Notes under the pieces: model-generated
What the model was told of the DNA's origin: nothing
The model's input: only the letters and a program-made list of their open reading frames with translations
Database searches by the model: none
Assembly: GCA_020809705.1 (NCBI GenBank)
Contig: CP085830.1
Span: forward strand, 3,162,001 to 3,226,000
Length of the DNA stretch: 64,000 nt
Direction: 5' to 3'
Source: Calonectria ilicicola
Lineage: Eukaryota; Ascomycota; Sordariomycetes; Hypocreales; Nectriaceae
Position numbers and translations under genes: made by a program
Shown: piece by piece, positions 20,798 through 31,652 of the stretch
Layout of the letters: every line of letters starts with the position of its first letter
Numbering within the stretch: the first letter of the stretch is position 1

Positions 20798-22828
20798 CTA
20801 ATGTCCGAGAAATTTCTTAAAATTGTCAATCATCGAGTTGCTCCAGATTGGGTTGTCGGCAACTGGGCGCTCAGGCACGGGAGCTGCTTCAACAGTGGTG
20901 CTCCAGGCCTCCTCGCCGTCGATGAATAGTCGATAGTGGAGGGTGCTCTTGCCGTCTACTTTTTCCATGGTGAAAGATCCAAATTTCGAGATGCCTCCAG
21001 GAATATATCTATTAATTATGGTTAGCAATGCAATTAAAATTTGCTGATAAGGCTCACTCACTTGACCATAACATCTTCATCGTCGGTTTGCTTGTATGTT
21101 GGGAAAGGTGATGCGAATTGATTGAGGGGGCTGGTAGAGAATTCATGAGCTGCAGCAGATTCTGGCCATCGAGACTCGGGAGGCGGAGGGAACTTCGTGG
21201 CAGCAAATTCGTGCCGGTCTCCGGAGAGAATGATGACACTGTTGCCTCGAGCTCCAGCATCCCACATATGCTCAAGGATCCTCTGTCTCTCAACCAGGAA
21301 ACCACCCCAGGTATCTTGTACATTGACTGGCCAGTTCTTGGTAAAGGGGATAGAAGATGCAACTACCTTCCATTGGACTCCCTCAGGCTCTGGGCGAGCG
21401 AGCCAAGACAAAAAGTCAGCTAATTGCTCCGGACCAAGCATGGTCTTTTCTGTCGCATCAAAAGGCAACTCGTTGCTTGATCGGTAGCTGCGAGTATCCA
21501 TCATGAAGAAACTAGCAGGACCCTGGACAAATTCATACCAGGTAGCATTGTTGCGCGCAACCTTTGAACCGGCCGCTTGAGCCTTGGGAGGGTTGGCGTT
21601 CGCCTGATACAGATGCCAAGGATCAACGGCGGCGCTGTAGACACCAGTGTCCTTTGAAGACCAGTCATTGGAGATTTCGTGATCGTCAAGAACGTGGATC
21701 CAGCTCAGGTTTTGGGCAACCGGGGCCCAATCAGGGGAGGCGTAAACCTGTCGATATTGCATGCGATATTCCTCGACCGACTTTCCGAAGCGCTGAGGAA
21801 CGTCGACATAGATGAAATCACCAAGGAACAACATGAACTGCGCACTAAGATCAGGAAGTTTGTTGGCGAGGTGACGGAGACCAGGAATAGCCAGAGGATG
21901 ATCTAGCGGGTTGTATGGGAAGCGGGGCAGAATACACGAGGTCGACAAGAAGGTAAACTTTCCGTCATTGTAGTCAGACATGGATCCCGCCTTGGGAGGC
22001 GCCAAAAATTCACCAGTGTGGTTGTTTGAGGTCCTCCATTCGTATCGGCGTTGCTTCGCGTGGGTCAGAGACACGGTCAGGGCAGCTGTGAAATCAGCCG
22101 TCTCGGCGGTCAGCTTAATGTCACCAGCAGGCTGCCAAAGGGTGTTGTCAAAAGGTGCCTGAGGATCCTTGATATGAAGCTCCAAGGTGAGAGGCAGTTT
22201 GGTCTGGTCCGGCTCGCGGATTAGGAACGTTGCTTCGGTGGGCGAGACATATCCAAGTCGAACGAAGGACAGATCGTCAGCGGGGTAGTACATTCGCGCC
22301 CGGTAGAGAGCATCGACAACGCCGCCAATGAGGGCGAGGTTGACGAGGAACGTCAGAAAAGAGGCAATGGGTCGGGTTGCATTTGGTGCCCCAAACAATA
22401 GAATGCTCCATGACCTTGCCGGCTTCGGGCGCAAGGTGACCTTTTCCTTGACGTCAACTTTCTTGGTGACAACCTTCTTGGGTGTGCCGTTTTTCTTCAA
22501 GAGGGGTGTAGCTTCCTTCTTCACTGCGACATCGACCTCATCAATTATTTCCAGCTCGGGCGTGCTAAAATATGTGGCCAAGAAAGACGGGATGTAGATT
22601 GCGAAAAGAGCGAGAGCAATGCCAGGGAAGTGCGCCTGTTGTCTCCAAATTAGAATCACATGCTATCAGGTCGGAGGTCTCGGAGAGCTTACTGGAAACT
22701 ACACAATTGAATTGGTTAGCATTGATTGAGGCACTGGGCTTGAAGATACTGACTAGTCGAAAAAATATTACTGCAGATATCCTCAGGGCGGTCGAGGACA
22801 CCTTTGTGGTCACTTTCTGGATCGTCAT
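20798..22828 (-). CDS. PhoD-like phosphatase with N-terminal membrane segments (621 aa)
   Basis: Four exons: 22828-22754, 22698-22693 (6 nt), 22635-21062, 21008-20798; 622 codons with stop. Introns are 55, 57 and 53 nt. The N-terminus builds a hydrophobic segment across exons 1-3 (AVIFFRL, then FP from the micro-exon, then AHFPGIALALFAIYIP), and a second one follows (FLTFLVNLALIGGVVDAL). The catalytic metallophosphatase part shows FLGDFIYVDVP, HVLDDHEISNDW, FFMMDTRSYR and ILSGDRHEFAATKF, which are the metal-binding blocks of the PhoD/alkaline phosphatase D family. The likely role is hydrolysis of phosphate esters by a membrane-tethered enzyme; the substrate is not known. It is divergent from the p24 gene. 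Confidence 0.88.
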
Positions 22829-23410
22829 GGTGTCGCTATCCTTCGAGGGGAAGGACGAGGAATGGAAAAGGAGAGCTTCAGGCTGGCGCAAAGACGCTGA
22901 CGCAAGGATGGTATTTGAAAAACAAAAATAAAACTGGGAGGATTAAAGAGTGTGCCGAATTGAAGTTGAAGGTGGAAATAGAGTCGTCATGCCAGCTTCA
23001 TGGCGTGAGAATAAAGTAGGATAAAGTATAGTTCGAGTTCGACAGGGAGTGGAGGGGAGGGCTCCCATTTCATTGATTGGAAATACGTAGTGTGTGAGGT
23101 CACCCTGGGAGCTTCCTCGTATCGAACACGCCTGACGCGTTGGTCCCTTCGCTTGCCCAAATTACTGTGGCTTAATTAAAGAACCATACGTACCTACCTG
23201 TGGCTAATGCCCCGCCTGTCTATTCAGGCTTGGCCTGGCCACCTTGTCGCCCCACCCCCGGTCGAGTTGCTCTCCCGCCGGATCCATCGAAATTCCGCGC
23301 CGAAGCTCAATCGTGGCCCGTTCGCACCCCTAACACTTGTATACCCATTTTGGCATTGGCGACAGCTTGTCCTGTACCCAGCTGTGCTGCACGCGACAAC
23401 GATAACCACC
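22829..23410. other. Divergent intergenic region between PhoD-like and p24 genes (582 bp)
   Basis: Serves as promoter for both genes. The p24-proximal 250 bp is C-rich. No further gene is supported. Confidence 0.6.
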
Positions 23411-24204
23411 ATGAGATTCACGACATTGCTTACTGGCATCGTGGCCTGCCTGGTCACCGATGTGACCGCTACCGCCCTTACCTACCAGCTTGCCGCAAAC
23501 GAAAAAGCATGCTTTTACACCACAACGAAAAAGGAGGGCGAGAAGATTGCCTTTTACTTTGCCGTGAGCCCGCCCAAGAAACCGAATCGCATAGGGGCTC
23601 AAGCTTATCATGGAGTTTAGGTTCAATCCGGTGGTTCATTTGATGTCGATTATATTGTTGAGGGTCCCAATGGCAAGATTATCATGGATGGTCAGAAGGA
23701 GCGACAGGGAGACTTTGTCTTTTCCGCCAACACCATTGGTGAATACTCCTTCTGCTTCGACAACGAGATGAGCACCTTTGCCGAGAAATTCGTCGACTTT
23801 GAGATTGCCGTGGGTACATGATGCGACGTAGTCAGGGACCAAATTACTAACTTGCGACAAGGTTGAAAACGAGCAGCGTGCCCAGCTCCCCTCCAAGCAA
23901 GGTACCACCCCGGAGCAGACCTCCGTTCTCGAGGAGTCCATCTTCAAGATCTCTGGCCAGCTCTCGACCATCTCCCGAAACCAAAAGTACTTCCGAACCC
24001 GCGAGAACCGCAACTTTGCCACTGTCAACAGCACCGAGAGCCGAATTGTCAACTTCAGCTTGATTCAAATTGCTCTGATTGTCTGCATGGGTGCTTTGCA
24101 AGTATTCGTTGTCAGATTCTTCTTCCAGGTATGTGAATTCTTGACTTGGCGCATCAACAGTAAGCTAATTCATCTACTAGGGAGCACGCAAGGGCTACGT
24201 TTAA
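23411..24204 (+). CDS. p24 family cargo receptor of the early secretory pathway (210 aa)
   Basis: Four exons: 23411-23563, 23621-23809, 23862-24128, 24181-24204; introns of 57, 52 and 52 nt; 211 codons with stop. The protein has a signal peptide (MRFTTLLTGIVACLVTDVTA), a GOLD domain with the paired cysteines in NEKACFYT and YSFCFDN, a coiled-coil region (SVLEESIFKISGQLSTISR), one membrane span (IQIALIVCMGALQVFVV) and a short cytosolic tail RFFFQGARKGYV with the aromatic pair and basic residues used for COPII/COPI sorting. It cycles between ER and Golgi as part of p24 complexes that load cargo such as GPI-anchored proteins. It resembles fungal Erp3/P24B annotations. The last exon encodes only seven residues plus stop. 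Confidence 0.92.
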
Positions 24205-24755
24205 AGGAGTTGAGTTATTACACATTGGATCTGGATTTTACGAGGCGCAGGTTCAAAAGGAGGTTCGCACTGGGAAAATTATGTATAATCAATGGAGCAT
24301 GGCTGTGAACAGGAAGAGGCTTTTGGTGCATTTGATCGCAGTCAAGTTGGGGTTGCGTCTTAGTGCCACTGAGGTAGGGATGGAACTGTCGTATCATGAT
24401 ATGTTATTATAGAGAAGCAAGTGTTGCCCTGCCATTATGCTGCCCCGTTCATTTAATCCATTGAATAATCGTGATGCAAGTTGAAATCAAGAAGAATGAT
24501 TTTTTGGCTATTAAAAAAAGATAACGCTGTTTATTATCATATTCCTCAATGTCGTTGTCTGCTTCTCCCTCGTCACTAGCGCATGAAGCTCTAGTGGGTT
24601 GGGTCAGGTTGCATGAGCAGTCAAGCGCTTGGCGTAGCGCGTGTACAAGACTGGACCTCGCGCTAAACCTAAATTGGCGCGCCGCCATTTGAAATTCTAA
24701 CTCGGGCCCGTGAACCTCAAAGATTCAACCATCTCCATCCCAACACGACAACAAC
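24205..24755. other. Intergenic region between p24 and PRP45 (551 bp)
   Basis: Tandem same-strand neighbours; holds the p24 3' flank and PRP45 promoter. No gene seen. Confidence 0.6.
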
Positions 24756-26555
24756 ATGACGTCGATCGCCGGGTCGCTTCAGGCTGCACTCCCTAAGCCC
24801 AAATATACGGGTGAGGATGAGGAGGCTCCTGCGCGGGCGCAGCAGCGCGGCCCGCGCATCGTAGGCCCCGGACAGCTCGACGAGACGCAGCTTGTCCTCA
24901 AGCGTTCTGGACCTCCGCCCTATGGCCAGCGAGCGGGATGGCGACCGCGATTACAAGAGGATTTCGGCGACGGAGGCGCTTTCCCTGAGATTCCCGTTGC
25001 CCAGTATCCCCTGGACATGGGCAAGAAGGGTGCGAACACCAGCAACGCGCTCGCGATTCAGGTCGATTCCGAGGGAAAGGTCAAATACGATGCACTCGCG
25101 CGACTGGGACACGGCGAAGGTCGAGTTATTCACACTTCATTCAAAGATTTGATTCCTTTACGACAACGCGCCGACGCAGGAGAGATTGATCTCTCACGAC
25201 CGGATAGGGACACAGTCGAGGCAACAACCGAGAGGACCAAGAATGCGCTGGCGGCCTTGGTCAGCGGCGCAGTGGCCGCACAAAAGCCCAAGAATGTCAA
25301 TATCGGCCAACGAAAAGATCCCACATTTGTGCGATATACTCCAGCAAACCATATGGGCGACAATTCAAAGAAGCAAGACCGTATTATGAAGATTGTCGAG
25401 CGCCAACGCGACCCCATGGAGCCACCAAAGTTCAAGCACAAGAAAATTCCTCGCGGCCCTCCTTCACCTCCACCACCAGTTATGCACTCGCCCCCCCGAA
25501 AGCTCACCGCTGAGGACCAAGAGATGTGGAGAATCCCTCCTCCGGTTTCGAACTGGAAGAACCCCAAAGGTTTTACTGTGCCATTAGATAAACGACTAGC
25601 TGCCGATGGTCGAGGACTACAAGATGTGGCGATTAGCGATAAGCACGCGCAATTTGCGGAAGCTGTGAAGATGGCTGAACGACACGCTCGTGAGGAGGTC
25701 CAACAGCGAGCCATGATGCAGCAAAGATTGGCCCAAAAGGAGAAGGAACAAAAAGAGGATAGCCTTCGTGCACTAGCTCAGAAAGCTAGGGAGGAGCGTG
25801 CCGGTGCTCGTCGTGGACGGAGAGACTCAATGGACTCCCGAGACTCGAGAGACTCCAGGGACTCAAGATCCAGGTCGCGAAGCTACAGCGACTCAGGGTC
25901 GGATAGTGAGGACGAAGATGCCAGAGAACGAATCAGAGCTCGTAAGGAGAGACAGCGCGAGGAAGAGCGAAAATTGCGACAGAACCGCATGGGTGCTGAG
26001 CGTCGTGCTCAGGTTATGGCTCGTGAGCAAGGCCGAGATATTTCTGAAAAGGTTGCACTCGGCTTAGCGAAGCCCACGCAGTCCAAAGAGACAATGTACG
26101 ACTCGAGATTGTTCAACCAGTCCAGCGGTTTTGACAGCGGTTTCAACGAAGACAACCATTACGACAAGCCTTTGTTTGCGGCGCAAGATGCCATCAGCAG
26201 CATCTATCGGCCCCGAGCAAACATGGATGATGACGTTGATACGGGTGATCAGGAGATGGCCAAGATCCAAAAAGCCAGCAGATTTGGAGATGTTTTGGGC
26301 AAAGGAACATTCAAGGGAGCGGCTGATGCCGAGGTCAGTTCACCAGGGTTGAGACATTCTAGAACACGGCTAACATGGAAACTACAGGCACGAGAGGGAC
26401 CAGTTCAGTTTGAAAAGGAGGCAGCAGACCCGTTTAATGTGGACAAGTTCTTGTCAGAAGTGGATCAAAACTCGTCTTCCAAGCGAGGCTATGGTTTACA
26501 AGAGGAAGACCGACAGTCAAAGCGACCACGGGTTGACGATGACGATGAGGATTAG
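24756..26555 (+). CDS. PRP45: Pre-mRNA-processing protein Prp45 (SKIP/SNW1), 581 aa
   Basis: Two exons: 24756-26333 and 26388-26555, 582 codons with stop. The intron (GTCAGT..ACAG, 54 nt, branch CTAAC) is a multiple of three and has no stop in frame, so the unspliced frame also reads through; splicing restores the family sequence AADAEAREGPVQFEK. Visible blocks: PPPYGQRAGWRPR, the SNW core ending PPPVSNWKNPKGFTVPLDKR (SNWK at about 265-268), an Arg/Glu helical region, an RS-like DSRDSRDSRDSRSRSRS patch at about 360-378, and the C-terminal KFLSEV box. SKIP/Prp45 is a core factor of the activated spliceosome (NTC-related) and a transcription co-regulator. Confidence 0.93.
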   Translation: MTSIAGSLQAALPKPKYTGEDEEAPARAQQRGPRIVGPGQLDETQLVLKRSGPPPYGQRAGWRPRLQEDFGDGGAFPEIPVAQYPLDMGKKGANTSNALAIQVDSEGKVKYDALARLGHGEGRVIHTSFKDLIPLRQRADAGEIDLSRPDRDTVEATTERTKNALAALVSGAVAAQKPKNVNIGQRKDPTFVRYTPANHMGDNSKKQDRIMKIVERQRDPMEPPKFKHKKIPRGPPSPPPPVMHSPPRKLTAEDQEMWRIPPPVSNWKNPKGFTVPLDKRLAADGRGLQDVAISDKHAQFAEAVKMAERHAREEVQQRAMMQQRLAQKEKEQKEDSLRALAQKAREERAGARRGRRDSMDSRDSRDSRDSRSRSRSYSDSGSDSEDEDARERIRARKERQREEERKLRQNRMGAERRAQVMAREQGRDISEKVALGLAKPTQSKETMYDSRLFNQSSGFDSGFNEDNHYDKPLFAAQDAISSIYRPRANMDDDVDTGDQEMAKIQKASRFGDVLGKGTFKGAADAEVSSPGLRHSRTRLTWKLQAREGPVQFEKEAADPFNVDKFLSEVDQNSSSKRGYGLQEEDRQSKRPRVDDDDED

Positions 26556-27448
26556 GCTTTGGGGGTTGTGTGTTCGGCATATTGATGTACAAATAGACTC
26601 GGGTTCGGGGCCAGGTTAAAGTGGTTAAGAGACAAGTCCAAGCGCGAAACGGTGTGATTTCGAACGATTTGGATTGGGGGTTTGCGAAGGATTGTCCGGC
26701 TAGACTGGAGAAAGGCCATTATTACTACTATACTTGCAAATGCGATGGTTGGACGATGATGATGCTCTTTTGAATACTCGGCATAACAAAGCAAGCAAGA
26801 TGTCATTATGAAATTAATTCCTCCGCGGATGTTCGGAAAGCTTGGTGGTGCGAGTGCATGGCTGCGAATGCATGGACGAACAGGGCCTGCCTCATAATAC
26901 GTGGAAGTTCCATGCTCCAACTTCTCCGCACCGCCAATGACCACCATGACTGCCAGGATTCTGGGGAAGTTGCGGGGGGCAATCTCCGAGACCCTCAACT
27001 GTGGTGTGAAGCATGACGAGTCGAGGTTTGTCGTAGCTTGCGGTTTATCCCATATTTGTGTAGATGCCCACCTTTTCACCTGCCCACTTCGGGCAGCTTT
27101 GGCCCGATGCCCCGAATTGCGCTGCCAAAAGACCCCCAATTTGAGTTCGCAGTCTGAGCGCGAACGGGGCTTCTAGTGAGTCCCCAGCGACTCCCCAGCG
27201 ACTCCCCACGGGGTCACCCACAAGGGTCACCAACAGACCTACGCTGGATCTTTGCTAGAAGCTCGTGAGAGTGCCAGGATCTGACCGTATTTTGCTCGGC
27301 TCCCCCGCAAACAGCAATGGGGGCAGCTGTGGGGTTGGAGCGTTCGCATGGAGAGGCCTGGCCGTTTAAATGACGGGGACGAGGACCATTAATTTGGTTC
27401 CAGCTGCAGACCTGACGGCTCTCGACACCTGCTCCGGTTCCTCACAAG
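26556..27448. other. Intergenic region upstream of the PL4 lyase (893 bp)
   Basis: 3' flank of PRP45 and promoter of the lyase. Notable is a three-unit 11-bp repeat at 27179-27211 containing CreA-type sites, followed by a doubled GGGTCACC. A minus-strand frame at 26552-27139 has no recognisable domain. Confidence 0.6.
27179..27211. promoter_or_regulatory. Three CreA-type (SYGGRG) sites with exact 11-bp spacing
   Basis: CCCCAG at 27182-27187 and 27193-27198, and CCCCAC at 27204-27209, each the complement of a SYGGRG core, in three tandem 11-bp units. They lie about 240-270 bp upstream of the ATG of the rhamnogalacturonan lyase. CreA/Cre1 is the carbon catabolite repressor of filamentous fungi. 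Confidence 0.6.
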
Positions 27449-29680
27449 ATGAAGTTTCCCAGGTTATCAGCAGCTGCGGCTCTCCTCTCGCTGCTCCAGG
27501 CTCCTCAATGGGCCGCGGCCAAGCTGGTAGCGAATGAAACTGACTCCCAGCTTGTCATTTCAAACGACCGCCTTTATGCTGCAGTGGCAAAGGATGGAGG
27601 CGCCATCGTCACCCTCACTCTCGATGGACAGAACCTGCTGGGCACGCGTTCCGGTAGCACGGGCATTGGGCCATACCTCGACTGCTACTGCACCCCGAGC
27701 GGCTTCTGGACGCCTGGGTCCGATAGCCCAAGCTACCAGCTATTCAACGGCACGGATTCCACGGGAACCGCCTATGGTGGCATAGTCATGTCCGATACGT
27801 ACAGCGCGACTGGTCAAGTTTTGCAACAGTACTGGTTCCTTCGCGATGGAGAGACTGGTCTGCATACCTTTAGCAGAGTCGCTTACCACAACGAGACGAC
27901 ACCGTTCTTGCGCAACCTGCAGGAGTTGCGAACATTGTTCCGGCCGAATAGCAACATCTGGACTCATCTGCTCACCAACACAGAGCACTATGCTCCCCTG
28001 CCCGGAACCGAGGCCAAGGCAAAGCAAGTCGTAGTGCAGGACGCGACTTGGTACTTGGGCAACACACCCAACGATGCCTATGTCCAACAAGAATCGGACT
28101 ACTTTACCAAGTATACCTTCCAGGATACTTGGAGAGACATTACTGCCTACGGCGTGTAAGTACAGCAGTTGTATGGCGCAGGAGGTGGCTAACGTATATT
28201 GCAGTTTTGCAGATGGCTCCACGACCGCTAACAACAAAACTTTCGGAGCTTGGATGGTTATGAATACCAAGGACACTTATTTTGGCGGACCGCTACACTC
28301 GGATCTCACTGTAGATGGCATTGTCTATAACTACATTAGCTCCAACCACCATGGTGATCAGACTGTACGTACATATGAGCGCAATGAGACGACTAGGAGC
28401 TAACCAACCACAGCCGAATATCACAAACGGCTTCGACCGAACATTTGGACCTGTAAGTCCTCAGACATCATCTAAAGAAGAAGAAGAATTCTAACGCAAA
28501 CTCAGCAATACTACCACTTCAATAGCTTCGATGCGGGTACCGATATCCTCACTGCGCAGGCCGACGCAGCACAGTACGCCGACCCCGAGTGGAACGCTGA
28601 TTTCTATGACTCCATTGCCAAGCATGTCCCCAACTACGTGCCATCCAAAAACCGAGGCACCTTCAAGCTCCAAGTCAGCCTCCCAAAGGGCGCTGAGAAT
28701 GCTCTCGCTGTTTTAGCCCAGGACGGTGTCGACTTCCAGGACAATGTATATGATACTGAGGCGTATCAATACTGGTCAAAAATTGAGAACGGAAAAGCCA
28801 ATATCCCAATGGTCAAGGCGGGTACCTATCGCTTGACCATTTATGCAGAGGGCGTCTTTGGCCAGTACACACAGGACAAGCTCAAGATTAGCGCTGGCAA
28901 GACCCAGACAACAAAGGTGACCTGGAAGGAGGAGTCGGCAGGCAAGGAGCTTTGGCGAATTGGTACTCCGGACAAGTCATCTGGCGAATACCGCCATGGA
29001 TACGAGCGCGATACCGAACATTCGCAACGCCCAGAAGAGTACCGCATCTATTGGGCTCATTACGATTACCCAACCGATTTCCCCGATGGTGTGCGGTTCA
29101 AGGTGGGCCAGAGCGACGAAGCAAAGGACCTCAACTATGTCCACTGGAGCGTCTTTGGCGGCTACGCAAACTCCAACCGACCAGAGGCTTATGTGGGCAA
29201 CGGAGATGTCAACAACTGGACTATTGCCTTCGACCTCACCCAGTCGCAGATTAAGCAGAAGAAGACGGCGACGTTTACTGTTCAGCTCGCTGGCGCGAAG
29301 ACTGCTGCTGGCAACACGGACGTGTACAATGCCTCGGAGCCGTATTCCAACCTACCCTACACGGTCAATATTAATGGCAAGGACTTGGAGCCTTGGGTGA
29401 TTCCGTAAGTTGCCACGGCCCAAAACTTTCTCCTTCAAAGTGGGTTTTTTTTACTAACAATAACCTTGACAGATACCACCACAGCAGTTCATGCGCCGTT
29501 CGATCTGCAGTCATCTGCTACAACATTGCAAACAAGTTTGTGTTTGATGCAAGCCTTTTGAAGAAGGGCGAGAATGAGATTGTTTTGAGTCTGCCATATA
29601 ATGCGACCGACTATGAGTCCGCAGTCCTGCCGAAGTCGATCTATGTACAATATGATGCCCTGCGGTTGGAGATTAAATAA
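27449..29680 (+). CDS. Rhamnogalacturonan lyase, polysaccharide lyase family 4 (670 aa)
   Basis: Five exons: 27449-28155, 28205-28364, 28414-28452, 28506-29404, 29473-29680; introns of 49, 49, 53 and 68 nt; 671 codons with stop. A signal peptide (MKFPRLSAAAALLSLLQ...WAAA) is followed by the N-terminal catalytic beta-sandwich (GPYLDCYCTPSGFW, TFSRVAYHNETTPF, FGAWMVMNTKDTYFGGPLHSDL, YISSNHHGDQT), a fibronectin-III-like middle domain (AGTYRLTIYAEGVFGQY), and a C-terminal carbohydrate-binding-like domain (LWRIGTPDKSSGEYRHG ... QYDALRLEIK). This layout and size match secreted PL4 enzymes that cut the rhamnogalacturonan-I backbone of pectin, such as Aspergillus RglB. The third exon is only 39 nt. 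Promoter sites for CreA suggest carbon repression. Confidence 0.93.
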
Positions 29681-29924
29681 TCAGTCTGTATATAAATGAT
29701 GAACGTAATGATGGATGAGGAAAAGGCTCATCAATATTCTATCAAAATAGCGGCATAATCCAAATAACGATAGTTTTAATAGGATTCATCCTAGTAGGAC
29801 TGACACCCTGCATCAAAAGCCAGTGGTACTGGTCATATCTTTTGCCTTTGAGAGAGACCCTGTCATTTATTGCGGGCCATCTGTGTGCTTTGCTTCGCTC
29901 TCAGATTCTTAGCTTATGGTAGTT

Positions 29925-31652
29925 TCATTGTAGCCTCGGTACCACAAACCCCCCTCGATTTATACCAGAAAAATCCTCACCTTCACAGATATGCAAGAGG
30001 CCATATCCCTTCCAAGCACCATCCTGACAAACTTCTCTAGAACAGTCAACCCTGATTGACATTTTCAAAGCCTTACAATAATTCTCTTTGTGCAATACAT
30101 CATCTGTGGCAAGCCGTTGCTCGAGGTCTTGGAGGATTCTTTTGTGTTCTCGTGAGCTGAGGAGCCGTCCCTTCACTGACCTAAAGAGCTGGCAACAAAG
30201 CTTTAACTTTTGTCCATTCCACTGAGCACCGTAGAATAGATATGCTTGGCGAACCTTTGCACTAAATTTCGAGACTAGCTCGAGTGTAATTAGTTCAGCA
30301 CCTACCATCACGCCTGATGCCCATTGTTTCATACGTAGTGGGAGCATCCGATTAAAACCGCCGCGAATGAGAGTGCGTGGTGAGCGCACAGACAGGAAGA
30401 AATAAATTTGGGTTTGAGGAGGCTGTTGCCAAAGCGTGCGTTCTAGTACATAAATGTCCTGATAAGGCTGTTGGTGCTGAGTTAGTAGTAATGGCTGCCA
30501 ACATAGACGATCTTTATGATTCAAGCCTTGCCCAGGACTCACTCTTAATGGATGTGATGGGAATGGGAGCCGTCTAACATGTTGCATTTCTGTTATATCG
30601 CCGTACCCAAATTCTGGGGTTTTGATAAAAGCACAGTGAATGCACACAAGTTGGTACGGGTCATCTGCTCGGTTTGAATCTCGACTTCTTATAGCAACTG
30701 GTAGGATTATAAAGAGTACGCCCCTTCCATAAACGGTCGGCAGGTTAATCTCCAGACCAGCCTGCGTCTTTCGCCAAGTCGGCGTCCGGCGAGCGCGATC
30801 GACATAATCTAAGGTGGATTTTGCGAGGTTTCCAGATTTTGCGAACAATACAGGTGATGGTGCGAGAAAGTTGGCCCACTCCCACGGAACTGAAGAGTGA
30901 TATGTCCAGCAGAAAATGGTGAAATCATTTGTAGTATCCAGAATTGTCTGCTGAAGACGCATAAAAGCCTTGTCCCCCCCCTCTCCATACCTCAAAAACA
31001 TACTGACGTCAAAAATACCAAGCATACAGTACGCCATATCTTCCGGCTTTCTGGTTTTTCTGGGAGCCAGCCAGGACATTTTCTGCGCGACGGAGGCCTC
31101 TGAAAGATTTGCTGGAGATTCCAGGTACCGAGGCGCAATATTGGTAATCTCAGAAATCAGCTGGATCAGCTCACTGTCCTTTCGGCCTATTATCTTCCAG
31201 TCTGAATCGAAGAAGGTGAGATATGTTGGAACTAGAAGCTCTTGCAAAGTCCATCCTCTTTTGAACCATTTGCTCTTGCGGAGTTGTGATGCAAATGGAC
31301 GGTGGCTTGAAGATAAATGGACATCGACGAGGTACGCAAAGCAGATATTAGCGTCGTTGTAGTAGCGGAACATGGAGTTGATTTCTTCTTCGGTCTCAGC
31401 TTGGTTGGTTTTGTTGATACAATTTGTATCTACCCAAAGCCACTCAAGCCCATGGGCCAGCGCTTGTTCGCAGGCGTGCCAGATTTTGGCATACCCAGGT
31501 TTAACGGAAGCTGTACCAAGGTCTTGCCACTCCGCGAACGTGACCTCTTCGTTGGTCTCGCCCCATCTATGGGAAAGGATTGCGTACGGGGGTACTTTGT
31601 CGGGATCGGCGAAAGAGCAGAGTTGCAGCGTTTGGGCATTGATAAGACGCAT
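29925..31652 (-). CDS. HET-domain (heterokaryon incompatibility) protein (575 aa)
   Basis: Single exon from the ATG at 31652, 576 codons with stop; upstream in-frame sequence lacks another ATG. The N-terminus MRLINAQTLQLCSF is the standard start of the NACHT/ankyrin-free HET class. The HET domain blocks are clear: YAILSHRWGETNEEVTF, HGLEWLWVDTNCINK, MFRYYNDANICFAYLVDV and SKWFKRGWTLQELLVPTYL. A region MAYCMLGIFDVSMFLRYGEG follows, typical for this family. The remaining 300 residues have no recognised repeat (no WD40 or ankyrin). HET domains trigger cell death when unlike strains fuse; many paralogues have unknown function. It sits between the PL4 lyase and a 1.7 kb gene-free stretch, an accessory-type setting. 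Confidence 0.92.
   Translation of the reverse strand: MRLINAQTLQLCSFADPDKVPPYAILSHRWGETNEEVTFAEWQDLGTASVKPGYAKIWHACEQALAHGLEWLWVDTNCINKTNQAETEEEINSMFRYYNDANICFAYLVDVHLSSSHRPFASQLRKSKWFKRGWTLQELLVPTYLTFFDSDWKIIGRKDSELIQLISEITNIAPRYLESPANLSEASVAQKMSWLAPRKTRKPEDMAYCMLGIFDVSMFLRYGEGGDKAFMRLQQTILDTTNDFTIFCWTYHSSVPWEWANFLAPSPVLFAKSGNLAKSTLDYVDRARRTPTWRKTQAGLEINLPTVYGRGVLFIILPVAIRSRDSNRADDPYQLVCIHCAFIKTPEFGYGDITEMQHVRRLPFPSHPLRVSPGQGLNHKDRLCWQPLLLTQHQQPYQDIYVLERTLWQQPPQTQIYFFLSVRSPRTLIRGGFNRMLPLRMKQWASGVMVGAELITLELVSKFSAKVRQAYLFYGAQWNGQKLKLCCQLFRSVKGRLLSSREHKRILQDLEQRLATDDVLHKENYCKALKMSIRVDCSREVCQDGAWKGYGLLHICEGEDFSGINRGGFVVPRLQ

Noticed and set aside
26552..27139. 195-codon minus-strand frame
   Set aside because: No domain; overlaps the PRP45 3' end and the lyase promoter.
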